Shown here: piece by piece, positions 1 to 8,964 of the stretch
How positions within the stretch are numbered: position 1 is the stretch's first letter
Layout of the letters: each line of letters begins with the position of its first letter
Origin: Alphaproteobacteria bacterium
GTDB taxonomy: Bacteria; Pseudomonadota; Alphaproteobacteria; UBA6615
Length of the DNA stretch: 64,000 nt
Assembly (NCBI GenBank): GCA_002727315.1
Contig: PBWR01000006.1
Span: 1-64,000, forward strand
Direction: 5' to 3'
Notes under the pieces: generated by a model
Databases searched by the model: none
What the model was told of the DNA's origin: nothing
Seen by the model: only the letters and a program-made list of their open reading frames with translations
Made by a program: the position numbers and the translations under genes

Positions 1-366
1 AGCCACGGCGGGAATCCGACCACACGGATCGGCGTCGCTCGCCATGTCTATGTCACAGAGACCCAGGCCGAGGCCGAACGCATAGCCGCACGCGGCTATG
101 CCGCCTGGTACGAGAACTTCATCCATCTCTGGCGCCAGCACGGCGTCGTCGATCCGGCCTACCCCGCGACCCTGGACGCCGCGCTTGCGGCCGATGCTGT
201 GATCGCCGGAACCCCGGAACATGTTGCCGCCGAGATTGCGCGACAAGTCGACGTCGCCGGCCTCAACTATTTCGTTTGCCGGTTCGCCTATGGCGATCTG
301 AGTTTCGAGGAGTCCTCGGCCTCGCTGGAGCTGTTCGCCGGCGAGGTGATGCCACGCTTCGCGTGA
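1..366 (+). CDS. Luciferase-like (LLM-class) flavin-dependent monooxygenase, C-terminal part
   Basis: The gene is cut by the window edge; only the last 121 codons are present, open in frame 1 from base 1 to the TGA at 364-366. The reading begins SHGGNPTTRIGVARHVYVTE and contains GTPEHVAAEIARQVDVAGLNYFV followed by GDLSFEESSASLELFAGEVMPRF. A GTPEHVA segment and a final 'F..EVMP.F' helix are typical of the C-terminal end of bacterial-luciferase-like TIM-barrel oxidoreductases, which use FMNH2 or F420 to oxidise small organic substrates. The substrate cannot be inferred. It converges on accA with a gap of only 2 bases. Confidence 0.75.
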   Translation, partial: SHGGNPTTRIGVARHVYVTETQAEAERIAARGYAAWYENFIHLWRQHGVVDPAYPATLDAALAADAVIAGTPEHVAAEIARQVDVAGLNYFVCRFAYGDLSFEESSASLELFAGEVMPRFA

Positions 367-368
367 AC

Positions 369-1325
369 TCAGGCCAGACCCGCATTCCCGAGATTGAGGA
401 ATTTCTCGCGCCGGTGGGCCTGCAGCGCGGACCCGGCCATACCATCGAGTGCCCGCATGGCATTGTCGATCGCCTCGTCCGCCGCCGCGATCGCCGCATC
501 GGGTTCGCGGTGGGCGCCGCCCAGCGGTTCATCGACGATACCGTCGATCAGCTTCAGTTCCGCCAGGTCCTGAGCCGTGATCTTGAGCGCCTCGGCAGCA
601 TCCTGCGCCCGCTCGCCGTCGCGCCATAGGATCGAGGCGCAACCCTCCGGTGAGATGACCGAATAGACCGCGTGCTCGAGCATCAACACCGTGTTCGCGG
701 TCGCGATGGCGACGGCGCCACCCGACCCGCCTTCGCCGATGATCAGAGACACGAAGGGCACTTGCAGGCCGAGAGAGACCTGGATCGCCCGCACGATCGC
801 CTCGGACTGGCCGCGCTCCTCGGCCCCCACACCGGGATAGGCGCCCGACGTGTCGACAAACGACAGCACCGGCAGCTGAAACCGGGTTGCCAGCTCCATC
901 AGCCGTTGCGCCTTGCGATACCCCTCGGGGCGGACCATGCCAAAATTGTGGTGGAGACGGCTGTCCGTATCATTGCCCTTCTCCTGGCCGAGGACGACAA
1001 CTGGCCGGCCGCGATAGCGCCCGATGCCGGCCACCAATGCGGCGTCCTCGGCGTAGCCCCGGTCCCCGGCCAGTGGCACGAACTCCTCGATCAGGCTCGC
1101 GACATAATCACCGCATTTCGGGCGCGAGGGATGGCGCGCCACCTGCACTTTCTGCCAGGCCGAGAGCTTTCCGTAGGTCTGGCGCAGCTGCCGCTCGACC
1201 TTGTCTTCCAGCTTGCCGACCTCTTCGGCGATGTTGATATCGCCATTGTCGGACAGTCGCCGAAGCTCTTCGATTTGTCCTTCGAGTTCGGCGATCGGTT
1301 TTTCGAAATCCAGAAAATGGGGCAT
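369..1325 (-). CDS. accA: Acetyl-CoA carboxylase carboxyltransferase subunit alpha
   Basis: 318 aa, the usual length for AccA. This subunit, with AccD, transfers CO2 from biotin-carboxyl-BCCP to acetyl-CoA to make malonyl-CoA, the first step of fatty acid synthesis in the cytoplasm. Visible family signatures are the N-terminal helical segment FLDFEKPIAELEGQIEELR, the crotonase-fold block with GNDTDSRLHHNFGM, DTSGAYPGVGAEERGQSEAI, and the oxyanion-loop sequence EGGSGGAVAIATAN followed by SVISPEGCASILWRD. The start at ATG 1325 gives the canonical MPHFLDFEKP N-terminus. It lies 9 bases downstream of xerD and is probably co-transcribed with it. Confidence 0.97.
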   Translation of the reverse strand: MPHFLDFEKPIAELEGQIEELRRLSDNGDINIAEEVGKLEDKVERQLRQTYGKLSAWQKVQVARHPSRPKCGDYVASLIEEFVPLAGDRGYAEDAALVAGIGRYRGRPVVVLGQEKGNDTDSRLHHNFGMVRPEGYRKAQRLMELATRFQLPVLSFVDTSGAYPGVGAEERGQSEAIVRAIQVSLGLQVPFVSLIIGEGGSGGAVAIATANTVLMLEHAVYSVISPEGCASILWRDGERAQDAAEALKITAQDLAELKLIDGIVDEPLGGAHREPDAAIAAADEAIDNAMRALDGMAGSALQAHRREKFLNLGNAGLA

Positions 1326-1334
1326 GGCGGGCTT

Positions 1335-2291
1335 CTATCCGTGCGTGGCGCGCCTGGCAAGCGGGTGACGTTCTGCCACCAGGCGGCGCATCCGTTCATC
1401 CAGCACGTGCGTATAGATCTGGGTTGTCGAAATGTCAGCGTGTCCCAGCATTTGCTGGACACTGCGCAGGTCGGCGTCGTGATGTAACAAATGCGTTGCA
1501 AAAGCATGGCGAAGCACATGCGGACTGACTTTCCGCGGGTCCAGAGCCGCCTTCTCCGCCAGCAGCTTGAGCAACTGGAAGAAACGTTGGCGCGTTAGAT
1601 GCTTGCCGCCGCGACCCGGGAACAGAAAAGGATTGTCGGTGCCCTCGGGCACGAAATCGTCGCGGACCGCCAGATAGGCGCGCACGGCGCCGCGGGCCGG
1701 CGGGCTGAGGGGAACCATTCGCTCCTTGTCACCCTTGCCGCGAACGACCAGGACCTCGGGGTCGCGCTGCATCGACGACAATGGCAGGCCGACCAGCTCA
1801 GTCACACGCATGCCCGTAGCGTAGCACAGCTCGACCAGGGCGCAGAGGCGCTTGCCTTCCGCACCGCGCGTCGCGGCCGCCTGTTCGAGCAGCCGGTCGA
1901 CATCGTCTTCGGAAAGAATCTTGGGGAGCGAACGGCCCTGGCGCGGGCTCTCCAGCACGCCCGAGGGGTCGTCGGTGCGCAAACCGTCGCCGTACAGGAA
2001 TCGATAGAACTGTCGCAGCGCGGACAAGCGACGGGCGGATGTCCGCGGCGCCATGCCGAGCCCGTCGAGGTGGGACAGGTAGCGACGCAGATCCTCGGTC
2101 GTCGCGCCGTCCAGGACCGCCCGGGCATCGGGATTGCCAGCCGCGAGGAACCGTCCCGCATCTTCCAGGTCACGACGATAGGCGGCCAGGGTGTTCGCCG
2201 AGGCGCCCCGTTCGGCGAGCAGCATCTCCAGGAATGCCTCGAAATAGCGGCTGACGCATTCGGAAGCGATCTCGGTACGCCGCCGGCTCAT
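1335..2291 (-). CDS. xerD: Tyrosine recombinase XerD-type
   Basis: 318 aa. A site-specific recombinase that, with XerC, resolves chromosome dimers at dif during division. An N-terminal SAM-like core-binding domain (about residues 15-100) precedes the catalytic domain. The catalytic set is visible: R162 (ATGMRVTEL), K186 (GKGDKER), H258 and R261 ([10 protein letters not shown]), H284 (MLGHADIS) and nucleophile Y293 (TTQIYTHV). The ATG at 2291 overlaps the TGA of the upstream exported-protein gene by 4 bases, indicating translational coupling. The xerD-accA adjacency supports a housekeeping recombinase rather than a phage or integron integrase. The assignment as XerD rather than XerC rests on context and overall similarity. 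Confidence 0.9.
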   Translation of the reverse strand: MSRRRTEIASECVSRYFEAFLEMLLAERGASANTLAAYRRDLEDAGRFLAAGNPDARAVLDGATTEDLRRYLSHLDGLGMAPRTSARRLSALRQFYRFLYGDGLRTDDPSGVLESPRQGRSLPKILSEDDVDRLLEQAAATRGAEGKRLCALVELCYATGMRVTELVGLPLSSMQRDPEVLVVRGKGDKERMVPLSPPARGAVRAYLAVRDDFVPEGTDNPFLFPGRGGKHLTRQRFFQLLKLLAEKAALDPRKVSPHVLRHAFATHLLHHDADLRSVQQMLGHADISTTQIYTHVLDERMRRLVAERHPLARRATHG

Positions 2292-4177
2292 CGCATGCCC
2301 GCAACAAGCGCCTCGCGCACGATCGCCAGGGCGGTGGCCTCAAGACCGATTTGCTGCAGAGTCCGGGCGGCCGTTCCCACCACGCTGGCATGGGGTTGTT
2401 CGCCGGCGCCGTCCAACGCATGCAGGACATAGAGCACGGTCTCCGCGCGGCGCGATTGCGCCGCCGCCCGCTCCAGCCCGGCCAGCACCGCAACAGACGG
2501 CACACCACCGGTTTGCCCCGCGCCCGGTTTCACGGAGCGCCAATGGACATCGCTGACTGGGTCACCCAACGCCTGCAGCAGATAGAGCGTATCCGCGACC
2601 CGGCCGGCATCGCCGCCTGCCCCGGCGAGATCGATCCAGCGCTCCAGCCGGCGGGCACTCCAGGGAACGGGCGCACGCGGCGCGACGGGAAGTCTGGGTG
2701 CTTCCGCCAGCGCCCGCGTCAGGGCTGTCTCAACCGGCGGCGGCGTCTCGGGCGCCGCACTGGACGCTTCGATCGGCTCGGGCGTGGACGGATCGGCAGC
2801 TTCCCCATCCGGCATCACGCGGCCGATGACCCGCATTTCGGGCCACATGAGCGTGGCCGCACGCGCCGTATCGGCCACCTGCCGTGCCTGCCGCACAACC
2901 AACTCGAACCAAGCCAGTGCCAGTTCGTCTTCACCAGCCAGAAGGGCGGAGCGCGCGGCAACGGTTGCGAGCCAGCCGAAATCCGTCGTCACGGGCACGC
3001 TTTCCAATAGCGGCGCCGTGGTGACCATGACGATATCGTCCACCTCGGCTGCCTCAGACAATGTCCAGGCCTCCCACAGGGCCTCGGCACGAGCATTGGG
3101 CAAGGTCTGGCGCTGGGCTGTCAGGTACAGATAGGCCGGCAAGCGTTCCGGCACCACGGATTCGGGGTCGAGAAGCGCGGCCGCGAGTTCATCGTCGGCA
3201 ACGTCCAGGCTGCGGTACACCGCCGCGGACTCACGGCCGCCGATCAGGCCCGCACGCAGTGCCCGGTGGGTGACGGTGAGCCGATCATCGGCATCGATAT
3301 CTCCGGACGCCAGCATCGCCCGGACAAGCGCCGGATCCTTGCTGTCCAGCAGCCAGCCGGGCAGTTTCGCCTTCGCGATCCGCAGGAGCGTGTACATCAA
3401 AAGGTCCGGCGAGCCGGGTTGCGCAAGCTGTTCGGGTGTCACCTCCACCCCGACCGCGGCCGTATGGGCAACGTCCTGAAAGACGGCCCCGACGGCACCG
3501 CCTTCCTCGCGCATGAGATCCAGACCGAGAGCCGCTTCGGCGCCCTTGCCGTCGGCGATCTGACAGATAATCAAGGCCTGTTGCCAGAAGGATTCGGCGT
3601 AGCCCCCGGTATACTGGTTGACCGCATCGCATCCGCGCGCCGTATCGCCCTTGAGGAAGTGCGCCCGCACCACCGGTGCCGCGAGGTGCGGCGGCACGGT
3701 CCGCGAACTCACCGAAGAGACGAGCGAAAGGGCATCGTCCGGAGCACCGATCTCAACCAGCTTCCCGACCCGGGCGGCAAGCAGGTTTGCGGCTTCGTCA
3801 CGCCCGGCCGGCGGTGTCGCGACCGTCAGCAAGAGCCGGCGGCTCAGCGCACGCGCCGCCTGGCTGGCATAGCTGTTCGGCAGATTGCGTACCAGACGCA
3901 AGGCATCCACACGCGCGGTGCCGGACCACATGTCCTGGCCCAGGCCGCCATCCCCATCGCCGAGCATGCCGACGGCGTCCTGATCCACGGCATCCAGATC
4001 ACGGATCGTGACATTGCTGGGGGCGGCGTCTTCGCCGGTGTCGGCTGCCGGTTCGGGTTCGCTACGCGGCTCGGCCGGCGGCAGCGGTGCCAGGCGGATC
4101 GGCCCGCTTTGCTGCGCCAGCGCGGGCCCCGCGCCCAGGAGGATCGCGACGGTGGCCGTCAGTGCGATACGAAGCAT
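2288..4177 (-). CDS. Exported alanine-rich helical-repeat protein of unknown function
   Basis: 629 aa from ATG 4177, chosen because it begins with a clear signal peptide ([22 protein letters not shown], cleavage after ALA). An upstream in-frame ATG at 4279 would place 34 charged residues ahead of it and would overlap the small gene before it. The mature protein is Ala/Leu/Asp-rich with many short helical stretches resembling TPR- or Sel1-like solenoids, and has a proline-rich linker near residues 480-520. No catalytic motif is recognisable. It follows a 43-residue membrane-protein gene after 7 bases and overlaps xerD by 4, so it sits in a minus-strand operon. I cannot name a function. Confidence 0.75.
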   Translation of the reverse strand: MLRIALTATVAILLGAGPALAQQSGPIRLAPLPPAEPRSEPEPAADTGEDAAPSNVTIRDLDAVDQDAVGMLGDGDGGLGQDMWSGTARVDALRLVRNLPNSYASQAARALSRRLLLTVATPPAGRDEAANLLAARVGKLVEIGAPDDALSLVSSVSSRTVPPHLAAPVVRAHFLKGDTARGCDAVNQYTGGYAESFWQQALIICQIADGKGAEAALGLDLMREEGGAVGAVFQDVAHTAAVGVEVTPEQLAQPGSPDLLMYTLLRIAKAKLPGWLLDSKDPALVRAMLASGDIDADDRLTVTHRALRAGLIGGRESAAVYRSLDVADDELAAALLDPESVVPERLPAYLYLTAQRQTLPNARAEALWEAWTLSEAAEVDDIVMVTTAPLLESVPVTTDFGWLATVAARSALLAGEDELALAWFELVVRQARQVADTARAATLMWPEMRVIGRVMPDGEAADPSTPEPIEASSAAPETPPPVETALTRALAEAPRLPVAPRAPVPWSARRLERWIDLAGAGGDAGRVADTLYLLQALGDPVSDVHWRSVKPGAGQTGGVPSVAVLAGLERAAAQSRRAETVLYVLHALDGAGEQPHASVVGTAARTLQQIGLEATALAIVREALVAGMR

Positions 4178-4184
4178 TGGCAGA

Positions 4185-4316
4185 TCAGCGCGGAAAACGA
4201 TCGTTCGGGATCGTTTTCTCGACGCGTTCACTCGGCGCGGGGATTTCCCATGTCGCGAGGAAGACTCCGCCTGCGACAATCCCTATCAGAATGACGACAA
4301 TGATGTACTTGGCCAA
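4185..4316 (-). CDS. Small single-pass membrane protein, 43 aa, TTG start
   Basis: The reading TTG-GCC-AAG at 4316 gives MAKYIIVVILIGIVAGGVFL, then an ATWEIPAPSERVEKTIPNDR segment ending in FPR. It has one strong transmembrane helix (residues 4-20) followed by a short polar periplasmic tail. The start is decided by a perfect GGAGGA Shine-Dalgarno at 4321-4326, five bases before the TTG; no ATG is available. Proteins of this size ending in 'IPAP..VEK.IP.DRFPR' next to aroK recur in alphaproteobacteria (from memory, not searched). The gene is divergent from aroK and is the first of the operon running to accA. Confidence 0.72.
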   Translation of the reverse strand: MAKYIIVVILIGIVAGGVFLATWEIPAPSERVEKTIPNDRFPR

Positions 4317-4467
4317 ACTATCCTCCACGCGGATCACGGTCCCCACCGAAACCGGCAGCTATCTCCGGTGTCGCGGGTCGTTGCACGAAGCCCTATTATA
4401 CCATCCGAACAATGGCGATAACGCGGCGAATCCTTCACCGGACCGAATCGCACCAAAATAGCAGCGC

Positions 4468-5070
4468 ATGAGCGATTCTGAGCAAGTCGAACCCAAACCC
4501 GCCGGGACGGCGCCGCGGGCTTCATCAGGCGATGACGGCCGAAGCATTGTCATGGTCGGGCTGATGGGCGCGGGGAAGTCCTCCATCGGCCGCCGCCTGG
4601 CGTCACGGCTTGATTTGCCGTTCGTCGACGCCGATTCCGAGATCGAGGCTGCGGCCGGCTGTACGATCGCGGAATTCTTCGAACGCCATGGCGAGGCAGC
4701 ATTTCGCGACGGTGAGCGCCGGGTGATTGCCCGCTTGCTCGACGGCCCCCGCAAGGTTCTCGCAACGGGCGGCGGTGCCTTCATGGACGAAGACACGCGC
4801 GAAGCCATCGGCCGGTCGGGAATTTCCGTGTGGCTGCGCGCCGATCTGGAGACCCTGGTGCGCCGAACATCGCGCCGCAGCGACCGGCCCCTGTTGAACA
4901 ATGACGACCCCGCCGAAACGCTGAAGAACTTGATGGAAACCCGCTACCCGATCTATGAGCAGGCGGATATTGACGTCGAAAGCGACGACGGGCCGCCGGA
5001 CCAAACCGTCGACCGGGTCGTCGCAGCCCTCGAGGCATTCAAGGCAGCAGGAACCGATAGCGCGTCATGA
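4468..5070 (+). CDS. aroK: Shikimate kinase
   Basis: 200 aa. Phosphorylates shikimate at the 3-OH with ATP, the fifth step of aromatic amino acid and folate precursor synthesis. The P-loop GLMGAGKSS is at residues 31-39; the shikimate-binding aspartate lies in FVDADSEIE (D54/D56); the GGGAF loop is at 101-105 and the LID-region RPLL at 140-143. A roughly 25-residue polar N-terminal extension precedes the kinase core, so the protein is longer than E. coli AroK. The stop overlaps the aroB start (ATGA at 5067-5070), an aroK-aroB coupling common in proteobacteria. Confidence 0.95.
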   Translation: MSDSEQVEPKPAGTAPRASSGDDGRSIVMVGLMGAGKSSIGRRLASRLDLPFVDADSEIEAAAGCTIAEFFERHGEAAFRDGERRVIARLLDGPRKVLATGGGAFMDEDTREAIGRSGISVWLRADLETLVRRTSRRSDRPLLNNDDPAETLKNLMETRYPIYEQADIDVESDDGPPDQTVDRVVAALEAFKAAGTDSAS

Positions 5071-6197
5071 CCAGCAACCCATCAGACAATTCACGCACGA
5101 TCCAGGTCGACCTCGGCGAACGATCCTATGACATCGCCATCGGCCCGGGCCTGGTCGATCAGGCGGGCCGTCTGCTGGCCGAACGTCTGGGCGAGCGCCC
5201 GACCGTCATCGTCACGGACACCAATGTCGCGTCACTCTACGCCGAACGCCTGGAATCGTCACTCTCGGACGGCGGCCATCAGTCCCGCCGGATCGTCATA
5301 GAAGCGGGCGAGGCGTCGAAGTCCTATACCCAGCTCGAAGAGCTGGTCGAGGACCTGATCGCGCACGGACTGGAACGCTCCAGCGTCCTGATCGCACTCG
5401 GCGGCGGAGTCATCGGCGACCTGACCGGGTTCGCCGCGAGCATCGCCTTGCGGGGCGTGGAGTTTGTCCAAATCCCGACCTCGCTCCTCGCCCAGGTCGA
5501 CAGTTCGGTCGGCGGCAAGACCGCGATCAACTCGCGCCATGGCAAGAACCTGGTCGGCGCCTTCTACCAGCCGCGCCTGGTCTTGGCTGACACGGAAACC
5601 CTGTCCACGCTGCCGCCGCGCGAGTTGCGCGCCGGGTATGCCGAAACGGTGAAGTACGGACTCCTAGGCGATGCGGAATTCTTCGCCTGGCTGGAGGACA
5701 ACGGCGCCAGCCTGCTTGCGGGAGACGGCGACGCGCAAATTCATGCGATCGAGCGCGCCTGCGAAATGAAGGCAGAAATCGTCAACCAGGACGAACGGGA
5801 AACGGGACGCCGGGCGCTCCTGAATCTGGGGCACACCTTCGCCCACGCGCTGGAGGCGGAAACCGGCTATGACGGCGCATTGCTCCACGGCGAGGCGGTC
5901 GCCATCGGCATGATCCTCGCCTTCGATCTGTCCGCGAAGCTCGGCCTCTGCCCTCCATCGGATGCCGAGCGTGTCCGCGCCCATCTGTCGGCCACGGGCC
6001 TTCCGACGGCGTTTCCCGAGCACCCGTCCGGTTCATGGAACGCGGAACGGCTACTCGAACATATCGGCCATGACAAGAAGGTCCAGCAGGGCCGGCCGAC
6101 CTTCGTTCTGGCCCGCGGTATCGGTGATACGTTCCTGACAAACGAAGTGGCTTCCGACGATGTCGTCTGCCTGCTCGACGACATGGCGGCGGCCTGA
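5067..6197 (+). CDS. aroB: 3-dehydroquinate synthase
   Basis: 376 aa. Converts DAHP to 3-dehydroquinate using transient NAD+ oxidation and a divalent metal in the cytoplasm (shikimate pathway, step 2). Signatures are ALGGGVIGDLTGFAAS, FVQIPTSLLAQVDSSVGGKT, NLVGAFYQPRLVLAD, ELRAGYAETVKYGLL and the metal-ligand stretch around NLGHTFAHALE and LLHGEAVAIGM. The ATG overlaps the aroK stop by 4 bases. It is followed after 15 bases by the CorC/CNNM-type gene, which is probably in the same transcript. Confidence 0.97.
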   Translation: MTSNPSDNSRTIQVDLGERSYDIAIGPGLVDQAGRLLAERLGERPTVIVTDTNVASLYAERLESSLSDGGHQSRRIVIEAGEASKSYTQLEELVEDLIAHGLERSSVLIALGGGVIGDLTGFAASIALRGVEFVQIPTSLLAQVDSSVGGKTAINSRHGKNLVGAFYQPRLVLADTETLSTLPPRELRAGYAETVKYGLLGDAEFFAWLEDNGASLLAGDGDAQIHAIERACEMKAEIVNQDERETGRRALLNLGHTFAHALEAETGYDGALLHGEAVAIGMILAFDLSAKLGLCPPSDAERVRAHLSATGLPTAFPEHPSGSWNAERLLEHIGHDKKVQQGRPTFVLARGIGDTFLTNEVASDDVVCLLDDMAAA

Positions 6198-6212
6198 CAT
6201 CCGCAACCAGGC

Positions 6213-7532
6213 GTGACGGCTATGAACGATCCAGTCATTCTCATCGTCATCGGGATTATCATCCTGCTGGCAATCTCGGGCTTTTTCTCGGGCTCGGAAA
6301 CCGCGCTCACCGGCGCCTCCCGGCCGCGGATGAACCAGCTGGAAACAGAGGGCAACCGGCGGGCGCGCACGGTCAACTTGCTGCACAAAAGCCAAGAGCG
6401 GCTGATCGGCGGCATCCTGATCGGCAACAACATCGTGAACATCCTGGCCTCGGCGCTGGCCACCAGCTTGATGATCACCTGGTTCGGCGATGCCGGCGTC
6501 GCCTATGCAACGATCGCCATGACCATCCTGGTCGTGATCTTTTCCGAGGTCATGCCCAAGACCTATGCCATCCGCAATGCCGACGATATGGCGCTGAAGG
6601 TCGCGCCGGTGATCCGGCCGGTGATCGCCATCCTGTCGCCGGCCACCCGAACCATCGAGGTGATCGTCGGCGTGCTGCTTCGCCTGATCGGCGGATCGTC
6701 CGGCGGTGAGGCGGAGCAGGTGCGCGAGCAGGAATTGCGCGGTGCGATACGGCTGCACGCGGACACCGACAAGACCGCCGCCCATGAGGGCCTGATGCTG
6801 GGCGGCGTGCTCGACCTGGACGAGGTGGAGGTCGGCGAGATCATGACCCACCGGACCGATCTCGTGATGGCCGACGCGGCGCTGTCGGCCGGCGAGATCG
6901 TGACCCAGATTCTGGACTGCCCTTATACCCGCGTGCCGCTCTATGCCGACGATCCCGACAATATTGTCGGCATTCTTCACGCCAAGGCCCTGCTGCGCGA
7001 GGTCCAGAACCACGACGGTCATATCGACGAGATGGATATTCGTTCGGTGGCGTCGGAGCCCTGGTTCGTGCCGGAATCGACCGATTGCCTGCACCAGATG
7101 CATGCGTTCCGCGACCGGCGCGAGCATTTCGCCCTGGTCGTGGACGAATATGGCGCACTGCAGGGCGTCGTCACCCTGGAAGACATCATCGAGGAGATCG
7201 TCGGGGAAATCGATGACGAGCACGATATCCCGGTGCCGGGCATGCGCCGCCAAACCGACGGTTCCTACATCGTCGACGGCCGGGTGACCATCCGCGATCT
7301 CAACCGCGAGTTCGGCTGGACCCTGCCCGACGACGAGGCATCCACCATCGCGGGCCTGGTCCTGCACGAAGCTCGATTCATTCCCGAGGAAGGCCAGAGC
7401 TTCGCAATCGACGGCCTAAAGATCGATGTTCTGCGCCGCAATGGCAATCAGCTGCGTTCCCTGCGCGTCACCGAACGGGATACCAAACCGGACTCGGGCG
7501 AACCGCAGCCGGCCGACACATCGAAAACGTAG
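6213..7532 (+). CDS. CNNM/CorC-type transporter with CBS pair (HlyC/CorC family)
   Basis: 439 aa from GTG 6213; ATG 6222 in the same frame is an equally plausible start. The N-terminal DUF21 domain has a membrane helix at VILIVIGIIILLAISGFFSG followed by SETALTGASR, the usual DUF21 entry motif, and further helices to about residue 150. A tandem CBS pair follows (about 210-335, including VVDEYGALQGVVTLEDIIEEIVGEI), then a C-terminal CorC_HlyC domain. Family members export Mg2+ or Co2+ or take part in magnesium homeostasis, with the CBS pair sensing nucleotide. Some carry the old label 'hemolysin' without proof. Downstream of aroKB, 15-base spacing. Confidence 0.88.
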   Translation: MTAMNDPVILIVIGIIILLAISGFFSGSETALTGASRPRMNQLETEGNRRARTVNLLHKSQERLIGGILIGNNIVNILASALATSLMITWFGDAGVAYATIAMTILVVIFSEVMPKTYAIRNADDMALKVAPVIRPVIAILSPATRTIEVIVGVLLRLIGGSSGGEAEQVREQELRGAIRLHADTDKTAAHEGLMLGGVLDLDEVEVGEIMTHRTDLVMADAALSAGEIVTQILDCPYTRVPLYADDPDNIVGILHAKALLREVQNHDGHIDEMDIRSVASEPWFVPESTDCLHQMHAFRDRREHFALVVDEYGALQGVVTLEDIIEEIVGEIDDEHDIPVPGMRRQTDGSYIVDGRVTIRDLNREFGWTLPDDEASTIAGLVLHEARFIPEEGQSFAIDGLKIDVLRRNGNQLRSLRVTERDTKPDSGEPQPADTSKT

Positions 7533-7539
7533 CGATTTC

Positions 7540-7567
7540 TTGACCCGGGCGCGCGTCCTTCGATAGA
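7540..7567 (+). promoter_or_regulatory. Candidate sigma-70-type promoter for the DUF2889 gene
   Basis: TTGACC (7540-7545) and GATAGA (7562-7567) are separated by 16 bases, about 37 bases before the ATG at 7604. Pattern only; the spacer contains a GC-rich run and the start site is not demonstrated. Confidence 0.35.
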
Positions 7568-7603
7568 CCGGCCCGACCCAATTCACCTGCGAGGACACAT
7601 CCC

Positions 7604-8167
7604 ATGCCACTGTCGCAACCGACGGAGCGCGAACACATCCACAACCGCACGGTCGAGTGCAACGGATACCGCCGCGCGGACGGCCTTTGGGACATCGAGG
7701 GACAGCTCGTCGATGTGAAAACCTACACGTTCCAGAACAACGAGCGTGGCGATGTGCCGCCGGGCGAACCGGTCCATGAAATGTGGGTTCGGCTCACCGT
7801 CAACGACGATCTGAAGATCCACGCGGTGGAAGTCGTGACCGACTACAGCCCGTTCGCGGTGTGCAAACAGGTTGCACCGAATTTCGAGCGCCTGGTCGGC
7901 ACCAGCATTGGCCCGGGCTGGCGCAAACGGGTTCGTGACAGGGTCGGCGGCGTCGAGGGGTGCACGCATATCGTCGAGCTTCTGGGCCCGGTGGCAACGA
8001 CGGCGTTCCAGACGATCTATCCGCTCAAGAACCGGGAAAACCCCGAAGGCACCACACGCTCAAGCCGCCCGCCACGGCTGCTGAACACCTGCCATGCGTT
8101 TCGAAGCGACGGTCTAAAGGTCAAGGAAATCTGGCCGGACCATTATGACGGGCCGGAAAGCAATTAG
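7604..8167 (+). CDS. DUF2889 family protein
   Basis: 187 aa. The sequence matches the DUF2889 pattern: a central 'DI.G.L.D.K.Y.' strand (WDIEGQLVDVKTYTF), VHEMWVRLTVNDDLKIHAVEVVTDYSPFAVC, GPGWRKRVRDRVGGVEGCTHIVELL and a C-terminal LNTCHAF segment. The family has no settled biochemical role; members often lie near aromatic or amino acid catabolism genes. Conserved Cys, His and Asp residues (C in FAVCK, H in GCTHI, C in NTCHAF) hint at a metal or ligand pocket, which is inference. It has its own probable promoter and is not obviously in an operon. Confidence 0.85.
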   Translation: MPLSQPTEREHIHNRTVECNGYRRADGLWDIEGQLVDVKTYTFQNNERGDVPPGEPVHEMWVRLTVNDDLKIHAVEVVTDYSPFAVCKQVAPNFERLVGTSIGPGWRKRVRDRVGGVEGCTHIVELLGPVATTAFQTIYPLKNRENPEGTTRSSRPPRLLNTCHAFRSDGLKVKEIWPDHYDGPESN

Positions 8168-8209
8168 GCGCACCGTGCCTGCGGGCGCAGACACCAAAAT
8201 ACCCAAGGA

Positions 8210-8515
8210 TTACCCGGCGCGCGAAACCGTCGCGTAGGTCGGTTGGAATGATGCCGTGCGCTCGAACGTGCTGGCCTGTTGTTCGGCCTGCGCGCGTTCT
8301 TCGCGGACGCGCAACTGCGCAAAATAGCTCGCGATGAAAACGCGAATGGCCGCGGTCCGGCCCAATTCCCCGGTATTGGCATCTATGACGGTGCAAAGCC
8401 GATCAATGCTGATCCGTTCGCGCGATGCGATAGCGGACAGAGCATCCAAGAACTGCGGCTCGAGGCGAACGCTCGTGCGCAGGCGACCGACGGTGATATT
8501 GCGGTTAACAAGCAT
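8210..8515 (-). CDS. Ribbon-helix-helix domain protein
   Basis: 101 aa from ATG 8515 (MLVNRNITVGRLRTSVRLEP); longer in-frame starts at 8587 and 8545 add residues outside the domain. The N-terminal half shows the RHH pattern: a beta strand (RLRTSVRLEP) followed by helices FLDALSAIASRERISIDRL and the segment to ELGRTAAIRVFIASYFAQLR, as in the RHH_4 group common in alphaproteobacteria. Such proteins act as small dimeric DNA-binding regulators or as antitoxin-like partners, but no toxin gene is adjacent. The C-terminal 30 residues are polar and low in complexity. Target unknown. Confidence 0.75.
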   Translation of the reverse strand: MLVNRNITVGRLRTSVRLEPQFLDALSAIASRERISIDRLCTVIDANTGELGRTAAIRVFIASYFAQLRVREERAQAEQQASTFERTASFQPTYATVSRAG

Positions 8516-8614
8516 GTTTGCCGCCCTTTCAGGCCCGGTTGGCATTAGCTGTTGCTGTCGGAACCCAAGGTAGTCACAGCGCGACACTTGTACAACACAA
8601 AGTTTATTAACGTT

Positions 8615-8899
8615 TCATTCTGTTTCAGCCTGGGCCTCGGCGGGAGTCGTGGCCTGGATCGACAATGCGTGCAACCCACCCTCGAATTCTGCGGAAAGCA
8701 GGGAATAAACGGCGCGCTGGCGAGAGACACGCGACTGACCATCAAAATCCGGGCTTACAATCAATAAATGGAAATGTGTTTCACCTTCCGGGCGGGCACC
8801 CGCATGGCCGGCATGCAAATGAGATTCGTCTCGAACCTCAATTCGTTCGACGTCGAAGGCCGACTGGATCGCGGCCTGGATGCGTTTGGCACGGTTCAT
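8615..8899 (-). CDS. BolA family protein
   Basis: 94 aa from ATG 8899, preceded by a good GAGGAG Shine-Dalgarno. BolA proteins bind monothiol glutaredoxins and take part in Fe-S cluster trafficking or stress-linked transcription. Recognisable features are the class II KH-like fold with RIQAAIQSAFDVERIEVRDES, the signature H-AGH-G (SHLHAGHAGARP), GETHFHLLIVSPDF and RVSRQRAVYSLL. The gene is divergent from the J-domain gene with 65 bases between starts. BolA / J-domain / cobS / cobT order is an arrangement I recognise from alphaproteobacteria. Confidence 0.93.
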   Translation of the reverse strand: MNRAKRIQAAIQSAFDVERIEVRDESHLHAGHAGARPEGETHFHLLIVSPDFDGQSRVSRQRAVYSLLSAEFEGGLHALSIQATTPAEAQAETE

Positions 8900-8964
8900 G
8901 GTTTTCTCCTCACAATTTGGCACGGGTTGTTGCCTCGCGCAGGTGCACCGGACATATTCCGCCC

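Noticed and set aside
1335-2291. Phage or integron integrase
   Set aside because: Length, motif set and position between accA and an exported-protein gene fit chromosomal XerD; no phage, attC or tRNA nearby.
6051-7367. 438-aa minus-strand reading over the CorC-type gene
   Set aside because: Composition (His/Asp/Gln-rich) is typical of antisense frames in GC-rich DNA; no domain seen.
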